DNA of 64,000 nucleotides from Liquorilactobacillus ghanensis DSM 18630 (GTDB lineage Bacteria; Bacillota; Bacilli; Lactobacillales; Lactobacillaceae), in NCBI RefSeq assembly GCF_001435235.1, contig NZ_AZGB01000015.1, positions 5,117-69,116 on the forward strand, written 5' to 3'. Shown one piece after another: positions 25,157-32,890 of the stretch (position 1 is the first letter of the stretch; each line of letters starts with the position of its first letter). Under the pieces are notes generated by a model. It made no database searches. It was not told the DNA's origin and saw only the letters and a program-made list of their open reading frames with translations. Position numbers and translations under genes: made by a program.

Positions 25157-25689
25157 CTAGATTATGTACGAAACAATTGCTATCACACCAGCAACAAAAA
25201 ATAAGAATGCGCCTTTTTATTTTTCTTTTGATACTGTATAGCGAGTTCATTTGGATAAACAAACAACTTTAAGTCATTTTCAGGATGTCTAGCAATATAA
25301 TTTTTTCTAATCAATTGTCCATCTGAAAATATTTTCTGATTTAGGAATACAAAGGCGGTCGCAATTAATGACATTACTCCTTCCAAAAGAAATATTGCAT
25401 CTCCACTGTCTTTTTCAACTAAAACATCATGTAGCGCATACCCTGATACTATCAACAAGATTATCAGTGCAAAAACTGTAATATTCAATCCAAGCCAGTA
25501 GATATTATTCGAGTGTAACTTTATATAAGCTTTTTGCTGCTTCAAATTTTCTTGTGTTAATTCAATATTCTTTCTTTGACGAAATTCTCGCATTTGTTTG
25601 GATAAATCTCCAGCTGATTTAAATCGGAATGTACCTATTACTATTAAAGCAATTGTTAAACATTCCAAAATAAGTTTAATTACTACCAA
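25157..25689 (-). CDS. four-helix membrane protein, last helix out of frame
   Basis: TTG start at 25689 after AAGAGGTG. Helix 1 (LILECLTIALIVIGTF), a basic amphipathic loop (QMREFRQRKNIELTQENLKQ), helices 2 and 3, then DGQLIRKNYIARHPENDLKL and YPNELAIQYQKKNKKA. As written it ends at 25183 (HSYFLLLV), but shifting one base at about 25209 gives FLFFVAGVIAIVSYII to a stop at 25157, which is the fourth helix that the paralogue at 25905 has. The gene is probably frameshifted at its 3' end. Function unknown. Confidence 0.6.
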
Positions 25690-25706
25690 AATTTATAACA
25701 CCTCTT

Positions 25707-25742
25707 AAAAAAAGACTATAGGATAATATTACTCCTACAGTC
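25707..25742 (-). terminator. leader hairpin upstream of the 25689 gene
   Basis: Minus strand: GACTGTAGGA pairs with TCCTATAGTC (one G-U pair), followed by a run of seven T, ending about 18 bases before the TTG start. Confidence 0.7.
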
Positions 25743-25904
25743 AAAAGTTGTCAGTGTAGTTAATAATAATTCTTACTACATTAAAAATTCAACCAAAAAA
25801 CAGATAATCGCTTATACCATTAAACCTTGCATCAAATGTAATAACTTCAAATAAATTATTATTTCCAAAATAAATTTATAAACTAGTGTACTATGTGCAA
25901 CTCA

Positions 25905-26441
25905 CTAATTTAATATACCTATACTAAACGATAAAATACTTATGATTATCATTAAACAACTTGTGCGTTTACTCATATCCTTATATCGCATAATTAATTC
26001 ATCTGGATAAATAAATAATTTCAAAGAATTTTCTGGATTCTCATTAAGATACTGTTTCTTAATTTTTTGACTTTCAATCATTATTTTTTGTGTGAAATAT
26101 GCGTAAATGACTGCTAATAGTAATAGCGTACCTAATATAAGAAATAGTGGACCCCCATATACTTTTTCAACTATAAATGCTCGAAAAACATATCCCGACA
26201 TCACTAGTAAAATAACTATGCTAAAAGTTGCTATATTCACTCCAAGTGAGTAGATGCTACCCATATGTTTCTTAATATAAATATTCTGCTTTTTTATTTG
26301 GCTCTGTGTTAATTCTACTTTTGATTTTGTTCTAAAGTCACGAATTTTCTTAGTTATTTTACCACCTTTAAAGCATTGTAATATAACCATTACTATAAAA
26401 AAAAGCATGATGACTATAAGCACTAGTTGGACAGATTCCAA
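25905..26441 (-). CDS. four-helix membrane protein
   Basis: About 178 residues from TTG at 26441 (MESVQLVLIVIMLF), chosen because GGGAAGAGGGGGG precedes it; the longer frame from 26477 overlaps the leader hairpin. Four helices; the loop KKIRDFRTKSKVELTQSQIK and the segment NPENSLKLFIYPDELIMRYK are shared with the gene at 25183 and its broken copy. This is the only one of the three paralogues that reads intact. Function unknown. Confidence 0.65.
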   Translation of the reverse strand: MESVQLVLIVIMLFFIVMVILQCFKGGKITKKIRDFRTKSKVELTQSQIKKQNIYIKKHMGSIYSLGVNIATFSIVILLVMSGYVFRAFIVEKVYGGPLFLILGTLLLLAVIYAYFTQKIMIESQKIKKQYLNENPENSLKLFIYPDELIMRYKDMSKRTSCLMIIISILSFSIGILN

Positions 26442-26461
26442 AATTAACCCCCCTCTTCCCT

Positions 26462-26502
26462 CAAAAAAAGACTGCAAGATAAATTTAAACCCACACTTAA
26501 AA
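26462..26502 (-). terminator. leader hairpin upstream of the 26441 gene
   Basis: Third copy, weaker: the 3' arm CTTGCAGTC and the T run are kept, while the 5' arm pairs partly through G-U pairs. It ends about 20 bases before the start codon. Confidence 0.5.
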
Positions 26503-26544
26503 AATGCGTTTTGAACATTACAATTAATTATGAGTTGCTAAAGA

Positions 26545-27109
26545 TCAATTTATTGGTTGATAATAAAAAGCTGTTTTAGAGTCCACTTGTAAATTATGGA
26601 CGTTCTTTAAGACCGTGTTTTTAAAAATCCAGACAGAATTTTTACCAGGGTGCATATTCCGTGTATATACTAAATAATGTTTTTTATTAACACGTTCATA
26701 GAAAATTCCACGTTTTCCGTATAAGTTGAAAAAATATGTTCTGGAAAAACCCAAACTATTATTTTGAGTAGTAAGCACATAATCACTACCATGTATTTTA
26801 ATCTTAAAGCTTTTTGAATTAAACATTTGAATAGCGTAAACTTCGTGCGTGGAATACCAATTTTCATGTGTATATATAAGCACAGTCCACAAACTAAGCA
26901 AAATCATTAAGCACATTAATTTAAAAACCCATTTTGATAGCTTGTTTGAGTAACTATCAAGATAAACTAACCACATAAACAAAAATATAAAAGTTGCAAC
27001 CGCAATTAGCGTTTTAGGTGTTTGCAACAGCACCTTGTTTGCTAAAAAAGTATAAAAATAAATAAGAACACGAACAAATAAATAATTTTTTTAACCTAGC
27101 TTTAGACAT
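26545..27109 (-). pseudogene. membrane protein interrupted at an A7 tract
   Basis: A proper start exists at 27109 (GAGGTGAGATTG then ATG; MSKARLK), but the frame fails after the run of seven A at 27086-27092 (coding strand). Removing one A joins it to an open frame that continues NYLFVRVLIYFYTFLANK, TLIAVATFIFLFMWLVYL and a third helix, then an extracytoplasmic domain ending FYYQPIN. The track from GTG at 27033 alone lacks the first helix. It could be a decayed or slipping (phase-variable) gene. Function unknown. Confidence 0.6.
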
Positions 27110-27255
27110 CAATCTCACCTCAACTTATATCCCACAGTTACTCACATGCTTCCTAATGAAACAAATTCACACACTAAAAATTAAAGTACAGGATTTAGTA
27201 TCCCACACTTTACTTTTTACATGCAAGTTGCATAGATATGTAAGCCTTTAAACTA

Positions 27256-27588
27256 TTATATACTTTTTTCTATCAATTTTTGATAAGCCATTGATGAATC
27301 CTTAGCATCATCGTTTGTATAATCAGAAATCTGCATTTTAGATTTCTTGAATGCCTTAAGTGCAATACTATATCCCTCCCTGAATGATTTATCATCAATC
27401 AAAAGATTATAAGTATTGGTTTGTAACTTGTCATAATCATCATCAAATCATAATATGAACTATTACCAAGTGCATCACTAATACTCGTTAAAACACAGTG
27501 CTTTAACTGATATATGATATTTATTTGCCAATTTATCAACAAACTCATCACCACGATACAACGCGTAACAACCAGTTTTTTTGTTCAT
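27256..27588 (-). pseudogene. small phage-like protein with several frameshifts
   Basis: ATG at 27588 begins MNKKTGCYALYRGDEFVDKL, which continues NKYHISVKAL, a pattern seen in short phage and prophage HTH-like proteins (YALYKGDEF...). Further pieces follow in shifted frames: ISDALGNSSYYD, DKLQTNTYNLLIDDKSFREG, YSIALKAFKKSKMQISDYTN, to a stop at 27256. At least two frameshifts. Confidence 0.5.
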
Positions 27589-27677
27589 GTAGTTCACTAC
27601 CTAGAGATTTTTACTGTATTGTTCTTTATTAAGAACGACATTAGAGTACAGCAACTGTTCTCTAAAAAAAACAATGC

Positions 27678-27683
27678 TATAAT
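27678..27683 (+). promoter_or_regulatory. extended -10 promoter of the XRE gene
   Basis: AATGCTATAATGAAATC contains TGnTATAAT, an extended -10 box, 31 bp upstream of the ATG at 27715. The same TGCTATAAT word drives both antitoxin RNAs described below. Confidence 0.55.
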
Positions 27684-27714
27684 GAAATCAAATCATTGCA
27701 TAGGTGGTGATTAG

Positions 27715-27948
27715 ATGCGTACCAATACTGAAGTAATTTAGCTGATTATCAAATTAACCCACGAACAAGGTATCTCAATTAGTAAACTTGCTCGGCGAAC
27801 AGAAATGGCAAAATCAGCTATCTCTAAATATTTCAGTAAGGCCCGAGAATTTCCACTAAATCGTTTAAATCAATTTGCAAAGTCCTTAAAAGTAACTTCA
27901 GAAGAACTATTAGGTGTTCCGCAGAATCTGCAACCGGTCATTAGGTAA
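27715..27948 (+). pseudogene. XRE family repressor with stop at codon 9
   Basis: MRTNTEVI, then TAG, then an otherwise intact Cro/CI-type domain: LTHEQGISISKLARRTEMAK, SAISKYFSKAREFPLNRLNQ, FAKSLKVTSEELLGVP, 78 codons in all to a stop at 27946. GGTGGTGATTAG precedes the ATG. One substitution at codon 9 would repair it. No internal start with a good ribosome site is evident. Confidence 0.75.
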
Positions 27949-27992
27949 GGCACTTCGTTATGTCTCCCAGCTCTAAATTAAAGGATGATCGC

Positions 27993-28235
27993 ATGAAAAA
28001 TATAAAACTGCACTTAACTGATTCAACTCAAACATTTTATTCCGAGAATCGAACCTACTTTATTAAAGCTTATGTTTACCATGACATCATTTCTGATCAA
28101 TGCTTCGCTGAGATCGTAGATTCAAACATTGAACCAATTAATCACCATGAATTAACTTTCCGTAACAGCAATTCTGCTTTAAAATTCAAGTTCAAGCAGA
28201 ACTTAATTCAAATTTTTATCGGAAATAACAAATAG
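27993..28235 (+). CDS. hypothetical protein
   Basis: 80 residues from the ATG at 27993 (AAAGGA seven bases upstream): strand-rich soluble protein (IKLHLTDSTQTFYSENRTYF, then IKAYVYHDIISDQCFAEIVD). Located 45 bp after the broken XRE gene on the same strand. Not recognised. Confidence 0.5.
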   Translation: MKNIKLHLTDSTQTFYSENRTYFIKAYVYHDIISDQCFAEIVDSNIEPINHHELTFRNSNSALKFKFKQNLIQIFIGNNK

Positions 28236-28270
28236 ATTTAATTAGATAAAATTATCAAAAAAGTGACTAG

Positions 28271-28414
28271 ATGGCTGAAACACATGTGCATGCAGACAGA
28301 TGCCCATTTACCTCTGATGAGAATAGAAGATTTGCGCGATCAAACTTCACGAAGTTAGTGCATACTAATACTCGTTTTGAAGGAGTCAATACAACCCTTT
28401 TAATTGAAATTTAA
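28271..28414 (+). CDS. possible 47-residue protein
   Basis: MAETHVHADRCPFTSDENRR and onward to LLIEI. The codon content looks coding, but the upstream AAGTGACTAG is a poor ribosome site. Could be a remnant. Confidence 0.25.
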   Translation: MAETHVHADRCPFTSDENRRFARSNFTKLVHTNTRFEGVNTTLLIEI

Positions 28415-28508
28415 AATTCTTGTCTTAACTCAATCATTAGATACACAAAAAGCATTACAAAATGCTATATTTATATCCCAAATAAATAATTGATGCTATA
28501 ATGAAATT

Positions 28509-28636
28509 ATAGAAAAAGGGCAATGCACTGATCATACATTGTCCCTGTCCCCAAGCAGAGCCGTTTAAGACGGTGACTAGCTGAGTTAATTAATAACCGC
28601 TAACTGGTCAAAGTTATGGGCGGTTATTTTTTTTGA
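28509..28636 (+). ncRNA. antitoxin RNA of a type I toxin-antitoxin locus (copy 1)
   Basis: Promoter with extended -10 TGCTATAAT (28494-28502); the RNA would run through GAGCCGTTTAAGACGGTGAC (28558-28577), a hairpin-forming word also present in the locus at 56.7 kb, and end at the hairpin ATAACCGC/GCGGTTAT plus T8 (28593-28634). It overlaps the 3' end of the convergent toxin mRNA. Confidence 0.7.
28593..28634. terminator. shared bidirectional terminator of the type I locus, copy 1
   Basis: Stem ATAACCGC / GCGGTTAT with a 19-base loop. T run on the plus strand ends the antitoxin RNA; the same hairpin sits at the 3' end of the toxin mRNA. Confidence 0.7.
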
Positions 28637-28707
28637 CTAAATTTCAATATTTCAACAACTAATGTAGCAAAACTAATCGCCAACACCAGAGCTTCAAATA
28701 CTGACAC
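28624..28707 (-). CDS. short holin-like type I toxin (27 residues)
   Basis: GTG start after AAAGGAATTA; MSVFEALVLAISFA then LVVEILKFSQKK. This is the pattern of the putative holin-like toxin family (N-terminal MS.AEAL, one membrane helix, KK tail). It is seven residues shorter than the homologue at 56537, the loss falling inside the membrane helix, so it may be inactive. A 13-codon leader frame (28709-28750) ends one base before the start codon and covers its ribosome site. Confidence 0.7.
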   Translation of the reverse strand: MSVFEALVLAISFATLVVEILKFSQKK

Positions 28708-28772
28708 ACTAATTCCTTTCTAAGGAATAATGCAGATGATATTTAATCATTGGCATCACCACCTTAAGGGCT

Positions 28773-28820
28773 TAGCCACCGCCTTAACTTCTCTACTTAA
28801 ATTAGTATATCATGAATTAA
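28773..28820 (-). promoter_or_regulatory. toxin mRNA promoter and 5' leader, copy 1
   Basis: Minus strand: TATACT with TTAACA upstream, then a leader whose first 24 bases (28773-28796, GAAGTTAAGGCGGTGG core) are identical to 56440-56463. Confidence 0.6.
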
Positions 28821-29061
28821 AAATTGTTAATCAATAAAAATAGACCCTAATATTTAAATTAGAGTCCATAAGTGTCGCAGATTGACTAAGATCTGCCTAA
28901 AATAAAGCAATGACCATCACGAATTTTTTGATATTTAAATCATAAAAGCAAAAAATCATTCATTACCACTTTTTAAATTCACATAATCCCCACAAATAAA
29001 ATTTATGGTTCATTTAACGAATCAACCAAAGTTCAAAATACAATTTAACTCATTCAAACAA
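28820..29061. other. gene-free spacer
   Basis: AT-rich; a hairpin-like pair AGATTGACTAAGATCT near 28880. I see no gene in it. Confidence 0.4.
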
Positions 29062-29568
29062 TTATTCAAGTGCTGCGACAATTGCCTTATTGAAGTCAGG
29101 CAAATCATCCGGTGTGCGACTAGTGATTAATTGATCGTCAATAACTACCGGCTGATCTTTAACCCGTGCTCCTGCGTAATAAAGATCAGGTTTAACTGTC
29201 TTGAAAGCTGTCATTACTCGATCCTTTACTAAGCCTGTTTGAATAAATAATTGTGGTCCATGACAAATCGCAAAGGTTGGTTTATCAGCTAACAAAAATG
29301 CTTTTACAAAATCAACAAATTTTTCATCAGCCCGCAATTGATCAGGAGAAAAGCCCCCAGGTATCAATAAAGCATCAAAGTCTTCCGGTTTGACCTCACT
29401 AATACCTTGGTTTACCTTAATTTTAGTTCCATGTTTGCCGGTAAGCTCATTTTTCCCATCAAAGCTAATAGTAACCACCTGTTGTCCAGCTTGTTGCAAA
29501 GCTTCTACCGGTGAAGTGTATTCAACATCTTCAACTAAATCTGTAACGATTACTGCTACTTTACTCAT
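29062..29568 (-). CDS. DJ-1/PfpI family protein (glyoxalase/deglycase-like)
   Basis: A 168-residue class I glutamine-amidotransferase-like protein of the PfpI/YhbO group. The nucleophile elbow is AICHGPQLF (cysteine about residue 101), with the acidic partner in LVEDVEYTSPVEAL and the following LLIPGGFSPDQLR loop. Such proteins act on methylglyoxal or damaged thiols and are stress-induced. Start after GAAGGAGGTAGC. A perfect 21-bp palindrome overlaps its -35 region. Confidence 0.9.
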   Translation of the reverse strand: MSKVAVIVTDLVEDVEYTSPVEALQQAGQQVVTISFDGKNELTGKHGTKIKVNQGISEVKPEDFDALLIPGGFSPDQLRADEKFVDFVKAFLLADKPTFAICHGPQLFIQTGLVKDRVMTAFKTVKPDLYYAGARVKDQPVVIDDQLITSRTPDDLPDFNKAIVAALE

Positions 29569-29597
29569 AAAAAAGCTACCTCCTTCAAATTCAACTA

Positions 29598-29646
29598 CAA
29601 TTTAATGGTAGCATTCACTAACTAGTTGAACAAATCATTTGTTCAA
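29598..29646 (-). promoter_or_regulatory. promoter with palindromic operator upstream of the PfpI gene
   Basis: 29626-29646 is a perfect palindrome (arms TTGAACAAAT / ATTTGTTCAA around C). On the minus strand its last part is the -35 box TTGTTC, then 17 bp and TACCAT. No regulator gene is adjacent. Confidence 0.7.
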
Positions 29647-29939
29647 GCTATCATTGTTGAGTTTCTTGTCAATTCACCATAAATTTAATATTTGCGTAAT
29701 TAATTACGCACTATCTGCCGAACTTAGTAAATTAAATTCATCTTTTAAAATTTTTACATTTTCATCTTTGCTTATGTCTTGATGTATTTAACACTGTTTT
29801 TCCGTAAAATCATTCAATATCAACTTTATATTTAGCAAATATCGATATTATTAAATGGCACTTTTTTGCATCATAATAGACACTAAATAATATGATATAA
29901 TACTTTTATAATAATATATTAGAGTAAGGGTGGAATACA
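29647..29939 (+). promoter_or_regulatory. upstream region of the acetyltransferase gene
   Basis: AT-rich, no gene. GATATAATAC near 29893 is a good -10 box for the acetyltransferase gene; GTAAGGGTGG is its ribosome site. Confidence 0.5.
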
Positions 29940-30512
29940 ATGGCAACAGAAAAAGAAAAATTTTTAGCTGGTGAACCATATAATGTTATGGATCCCGAAT
30001 TAGCCGCAGATGAAACCAAAGCTCGTCGTTTATGCAAACTGCTTAACGAATTAGATGATACCGCTAACACAGAAAAAGAACAGTTAATCCGTCAATTATT
30101 CGGCTCAGTTGGAAAAAATCCTTATGTCCAACCATATTTTCACTGCGATTTTGGTTACAACATTCACGTCGGTGATAATTTTTTGTGCAATTACGATAAT
30201 ATCATTTTAGACATTGCTCCTGTTACAATCGGCAATAACTGTATGCTGGCCCCGCATGTTCAGATTTATGCTGCTTATCATCCGTTAGATCCAGCTGCAC
30301 GAGAAGCATTTATTGGACTTGGAAAACCAGTCACACTTGGTGACGATATCTGGGTCGGCGGCGGATCGGTAATTCTCCCAGGAGTTACATTAGGAAACAA
30401 TGTCATCGTAGGAGCTAATTCAACTGTTACTAAATCTTTTGGTGACAATCTAATCATTGCTGGAAATCCAGCCCGAGTCCTGCGTAAGAATCCCAACCAG
30501 CTAAAAAAATAA
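29940..30512 (+). CDS. maa: maltose/galactoside O-acetyltransferase
   Basis: A 190-residue left-handed beta-helix acetyltransferase. The N-terminal maltose-acetyltransferase segment (EKEKFLAGEPYNVMDPELAA) is followed by hexapeptide repeats (VTIGNNCMLAPHVQIYAAYH, then LGDDIWVGGGSVILPGVTLG) carrying the catalytic histidine region AYHP. It acetylates sugars with acetyl-CoA, possibly detoxifying non-metabolised sugars. Single gene with its own promoter and the terminator at 30658. Confidence 0.9.
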   Translation: MATEKEKFLAGEPYNVMDPELAADETKARRLCKLLNELDDTANTEKEQLIRQLFGSVGKNPYVQPYFHCDFGYNIHVGDNFLCNYDNIILDIAPVTIGNNCMLAPHVQIYAAYHPLDPAAREAFIGLGKPVTLGDDIWVGGGSVILPGVTLGNNVIVGANSTVTKSFGDNLIIAGNPARVLRKNPNQLKK

Positions 30513-30657
30513 TTTTTATTTCTGGGGCTGATTGAAATTCAGTTAACCACTTGAGCTTGGCAATCTATCCCTTTTCTAAAATTACACCTTGTACAACGAT
30601 GAATATCTTAACCTATTTCGTAGGAATTTACCCAATAACTAAACAGCTACACCTTAT

Positions 30658-30700
30658 AAAAAAGCATTTTTCCGACTGAACGTCAAAAAAATGCTTTTTT
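30658..30700. terminator. bidirectional terminator between maa and ugpB
   Basis: AAAAAAGCATTTTT pairs with AAAAAATGCTTTTTT around a CGACTGAACG-type loop. It serves both convergent genes. Confidence 0.8.
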
Positions 30701-30719
30701 AATTATGATGCACTAAAAT

Positions 30720-32069
30720 TTATTTTACGCCATTAGCTTGATTATTAGACTTAATATAAGTATTCATCGCATCTTCTGCTTGCTGCAATGAATTTTTGAT
30801 ATTTGAACCGTTATAAATTTGATCCATCGCTGTTTGTGTTAAAGTTCTTTCTTGGATCAAGCCTTGCAAAAAGACACCAGAATTAGTTTCGTCCGGTTTC
30901 GTTTTACTTAACTGCTCACTTGGTACTTTGGCTGCCGGAACTTTTTGATAAAGCTCCTGTAACACTTTTTCCTGCTGTGAATCTTTATTCAGTGCCAAAT
31001 AACCGGTTGCCGCTTGCCATTGAGCTTGATTTTCAGGTTTCATTAAGAACTTGATAAATTCCCATGATCCACGTTGAACCGTTGCCGGCTTGTCATTAGA
31101 AATCCAAATAGATGCTCCACCAATTGCCACACCATTGGCTTTTTGACCATCTGGATGCGGATAGTAGGTAATTCCTAACTTATCTTTAGTTCCAGCTGTC
31201 AATTGACTGATATCAGCCGATGACTGCAAAAATATCCCTAATTTACCAGACAAAAAGGCTGCCATTTCATTAGCTGAAGCGCTAGAACCTGAACCAAAAT
31301 TCATTAAAGCACCAGATTTAAGATTTTCTTGAACCCATTTCATCGCCTTAATTGCTCCTGGGGTATCAAAATTAACTTTGGTTGGCGTTCCATTATGACC
31401 ATCAGCTTGATTAGCCATTGATTCCCCAGAATTTGCCATAAACTGTTCAAATAACCAACCATAGATCTCAACGCTTAATCCCTTAACTTTTTGATGTGAA
31501 CGCTGATACAGTTGCGTTGCTACGCGGGTAATATCACTATAACTGGGATCTGTCGGTGGTGGTGTAATATGATATTTTTTCAGCAATGTCGCATTATAAT
31601 ATAATACCGGCTGTGAAGTATTAAATGGCATTGATAATAATTTACCTTTTTCTGAATAAAATGCCCGTGCCACTGGTGAAATCTTGTCAATATCATAGTG
31701 ATCTTGATCAACAAACTTCTGAACTGGGGTCGTATAACCACTGTGATAAATTTGACTAGTTGAGATATCCATTGATTGGAAAACAGCAGGTGAAGCATCC
31801 GTCCCATGCGTATTCAAAATTTTTTGAACAGCTTCATTATAATTACCTTCAAATTGTGAAACTACTTGATATTTAGTTTGTGACTGATTGAATTCCTTAA
31901 CAAATTCATTTAATTTTTGCTGAGCTGGTCCAGTCATTTCATTCCAAAAAACAACTTTTGTCCGCTTAGTTGCCTGTGCCCTAACTTGTGTTGCCCAAAC
32001 TCCTCCGATTGTCAATATGGCAGCAGCCGTGCCAATAGTTTTTAATAAAGCTTGTCGCATTTTCATCAT
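30720..32069 (-). CDS. ugpB: ABC transporter sugar/glycerol-3-phosphate-type binding protein, UgpB-like
   Basis: A 449-residue extracellular solute-binding protein. The mature part follows UgpB closely: WNEMTGPAQQKLNEFVKEFN, FEGNYNEAVQKIL, KGKLLSMPFNTSQPVLYYN, VAIGGASIWIS. The UgpB family binds glycerol-3-phosphate or its diesters, but sugar-binding relatives exist. The signal sequence ends VWATQVRAQA, a type I cleavage site, with no lipobox cysteine. Last gene of the ugpC-A-E-B operon; its ATG overlaps the ugpE stop (ATGA). Confidence 0.85.
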   Translation of the reverse strand: MMKMRQALLKTIGTAAAILTIGGVWATQVRAQATKRTKVVFWNEMTGPAQQKLNEFVKEFNQSQTKYQVVSQFEGNYNEAVQKILNTHGTDASPAVFQSMDISTSQIYHSGYTTPVQKFVDQDHYDIDKISPVARAFYSEKGKLLSMPFNTSQPVLYYNATLLKKYHITPPPTDPSYSDITRVATQLYQRSHQKVKGLSVEIYGWLFEQFMANSGESMANQADGHNGTPTKVNFDTPGAIKAMKWVQENLKSGALMNFGSGSSASANEMAAFLSGKLGIFLQSSADISQLTAGTKDKLGITYYPHPDGQKANGVAIGGASIWISNDKPATVQRGSWEFIKFLMKPENQAQWQAATGYLALNKDSQQEKVLQELYQKVPAAKVPSEQLSKTKPDETNSGVFLQGLIQERTLTQTAMDQIYNGSNIKNSLQQAEDAMNTYIKSNNQANGVK

Positions 32070-32890
32070 TTGACTGCCCCTTCATTCAAACCGGATTTGA
32101 AATAATGCTGACCGATAAATAAAACCAGTAATGTCGGAATAACAACAATTGCCGCACTGGCTTGAATCATCCCCCAGTTATTGAAGGTTTCTTGAGACTG
32201 CAACTGGCGCAACCCATCTTGAACTGGACGAAAGTTATCACTAAACGTTGTCAGCATTGGCCATAGATACTGATTCCAGCTGGCTAAAAAACTGTAAGCA
32301 GCCAAGGTCAGCAAGCTAATTCGACTATAAGGCAAAACTACTCGCGCATAAAATTGCCAGTGGGAAAGTCCTTCAACATCGGCTGCTTCTTTAACTTCAG
32401 TTGGAATTTGCAAGAAAGCCTGGCGCAGCATGAAAATGCCAAAAGCAGACGTTAAGAACGGCACAACCATAACTGCATAGTGATTTAACAAATTCAAACT
32501 GCGGACAGTCGCAAAGTTAGGAATAACTTCTGCTTCAAATGGCAACATCATTGTCGCTAATACTAAGTAAAATAATCCATCCCGTCCTTTAAATTTCAAA
32601 AAAACAAATGCATAGGCACTCATTGAGCAAAATAACAGTTGCGCCAGCATAGTCAAAATTGAAACAACCAAGCTATTAAATAAGTAACGGATAATCGGAG
32701 TTTGCGTGATTGCCGCAACGTAATTATCCAACGACAGATGGCTGCTCCATAAAGCTCCCTTGGAAATATCAGCTGTTGGTAAAAAGCTGGTCCAAAACCC
32801 TAAGATAAAAGGAATTAGAATAAAAATCGTCAAAATCAGCAAAACAGTATATTCCAAGATTTTTTGACGTTTCGAATGTGCTTCAATCAT
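32066..32890 (-). CDS. ugpE: ABC permease, UgpE/MalG type
   Basis: A 274-residue inner-membrane protein with six helices and the EAA loop EVKEAADVEGLSHWQFYARV (about residue 165) typical of MalG/UgpE proteins. Forms the channel with UgpA. Its start overlaps the ugpA stop by four bases. Confidence 0.9.
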   Translation of the reverse strand: MIEAHSKRQKILEYTVLLILTIFILIPFILGFWTSFLPTADISKGALWSSHLSLDNYVAAITQTPIIRYLFNSLVVSILTMLAQLLFCSMSAYAFVFLKFKGRDGLFYLVLATMMLPFEAEVIPNFATVRSLNLLNHYAVMVVPFLTSAFGIFMLRQAFLQIPTEVKEAADVEGLSHWQFYARVVLPYSRISLLTLAAYSFLASWNQYLWPMLTTFSDNFRPVQDGLRQLQSQETFNNWGMIQASAAIVVIPTLLVLFIGQHYFKSGLNEGAVK

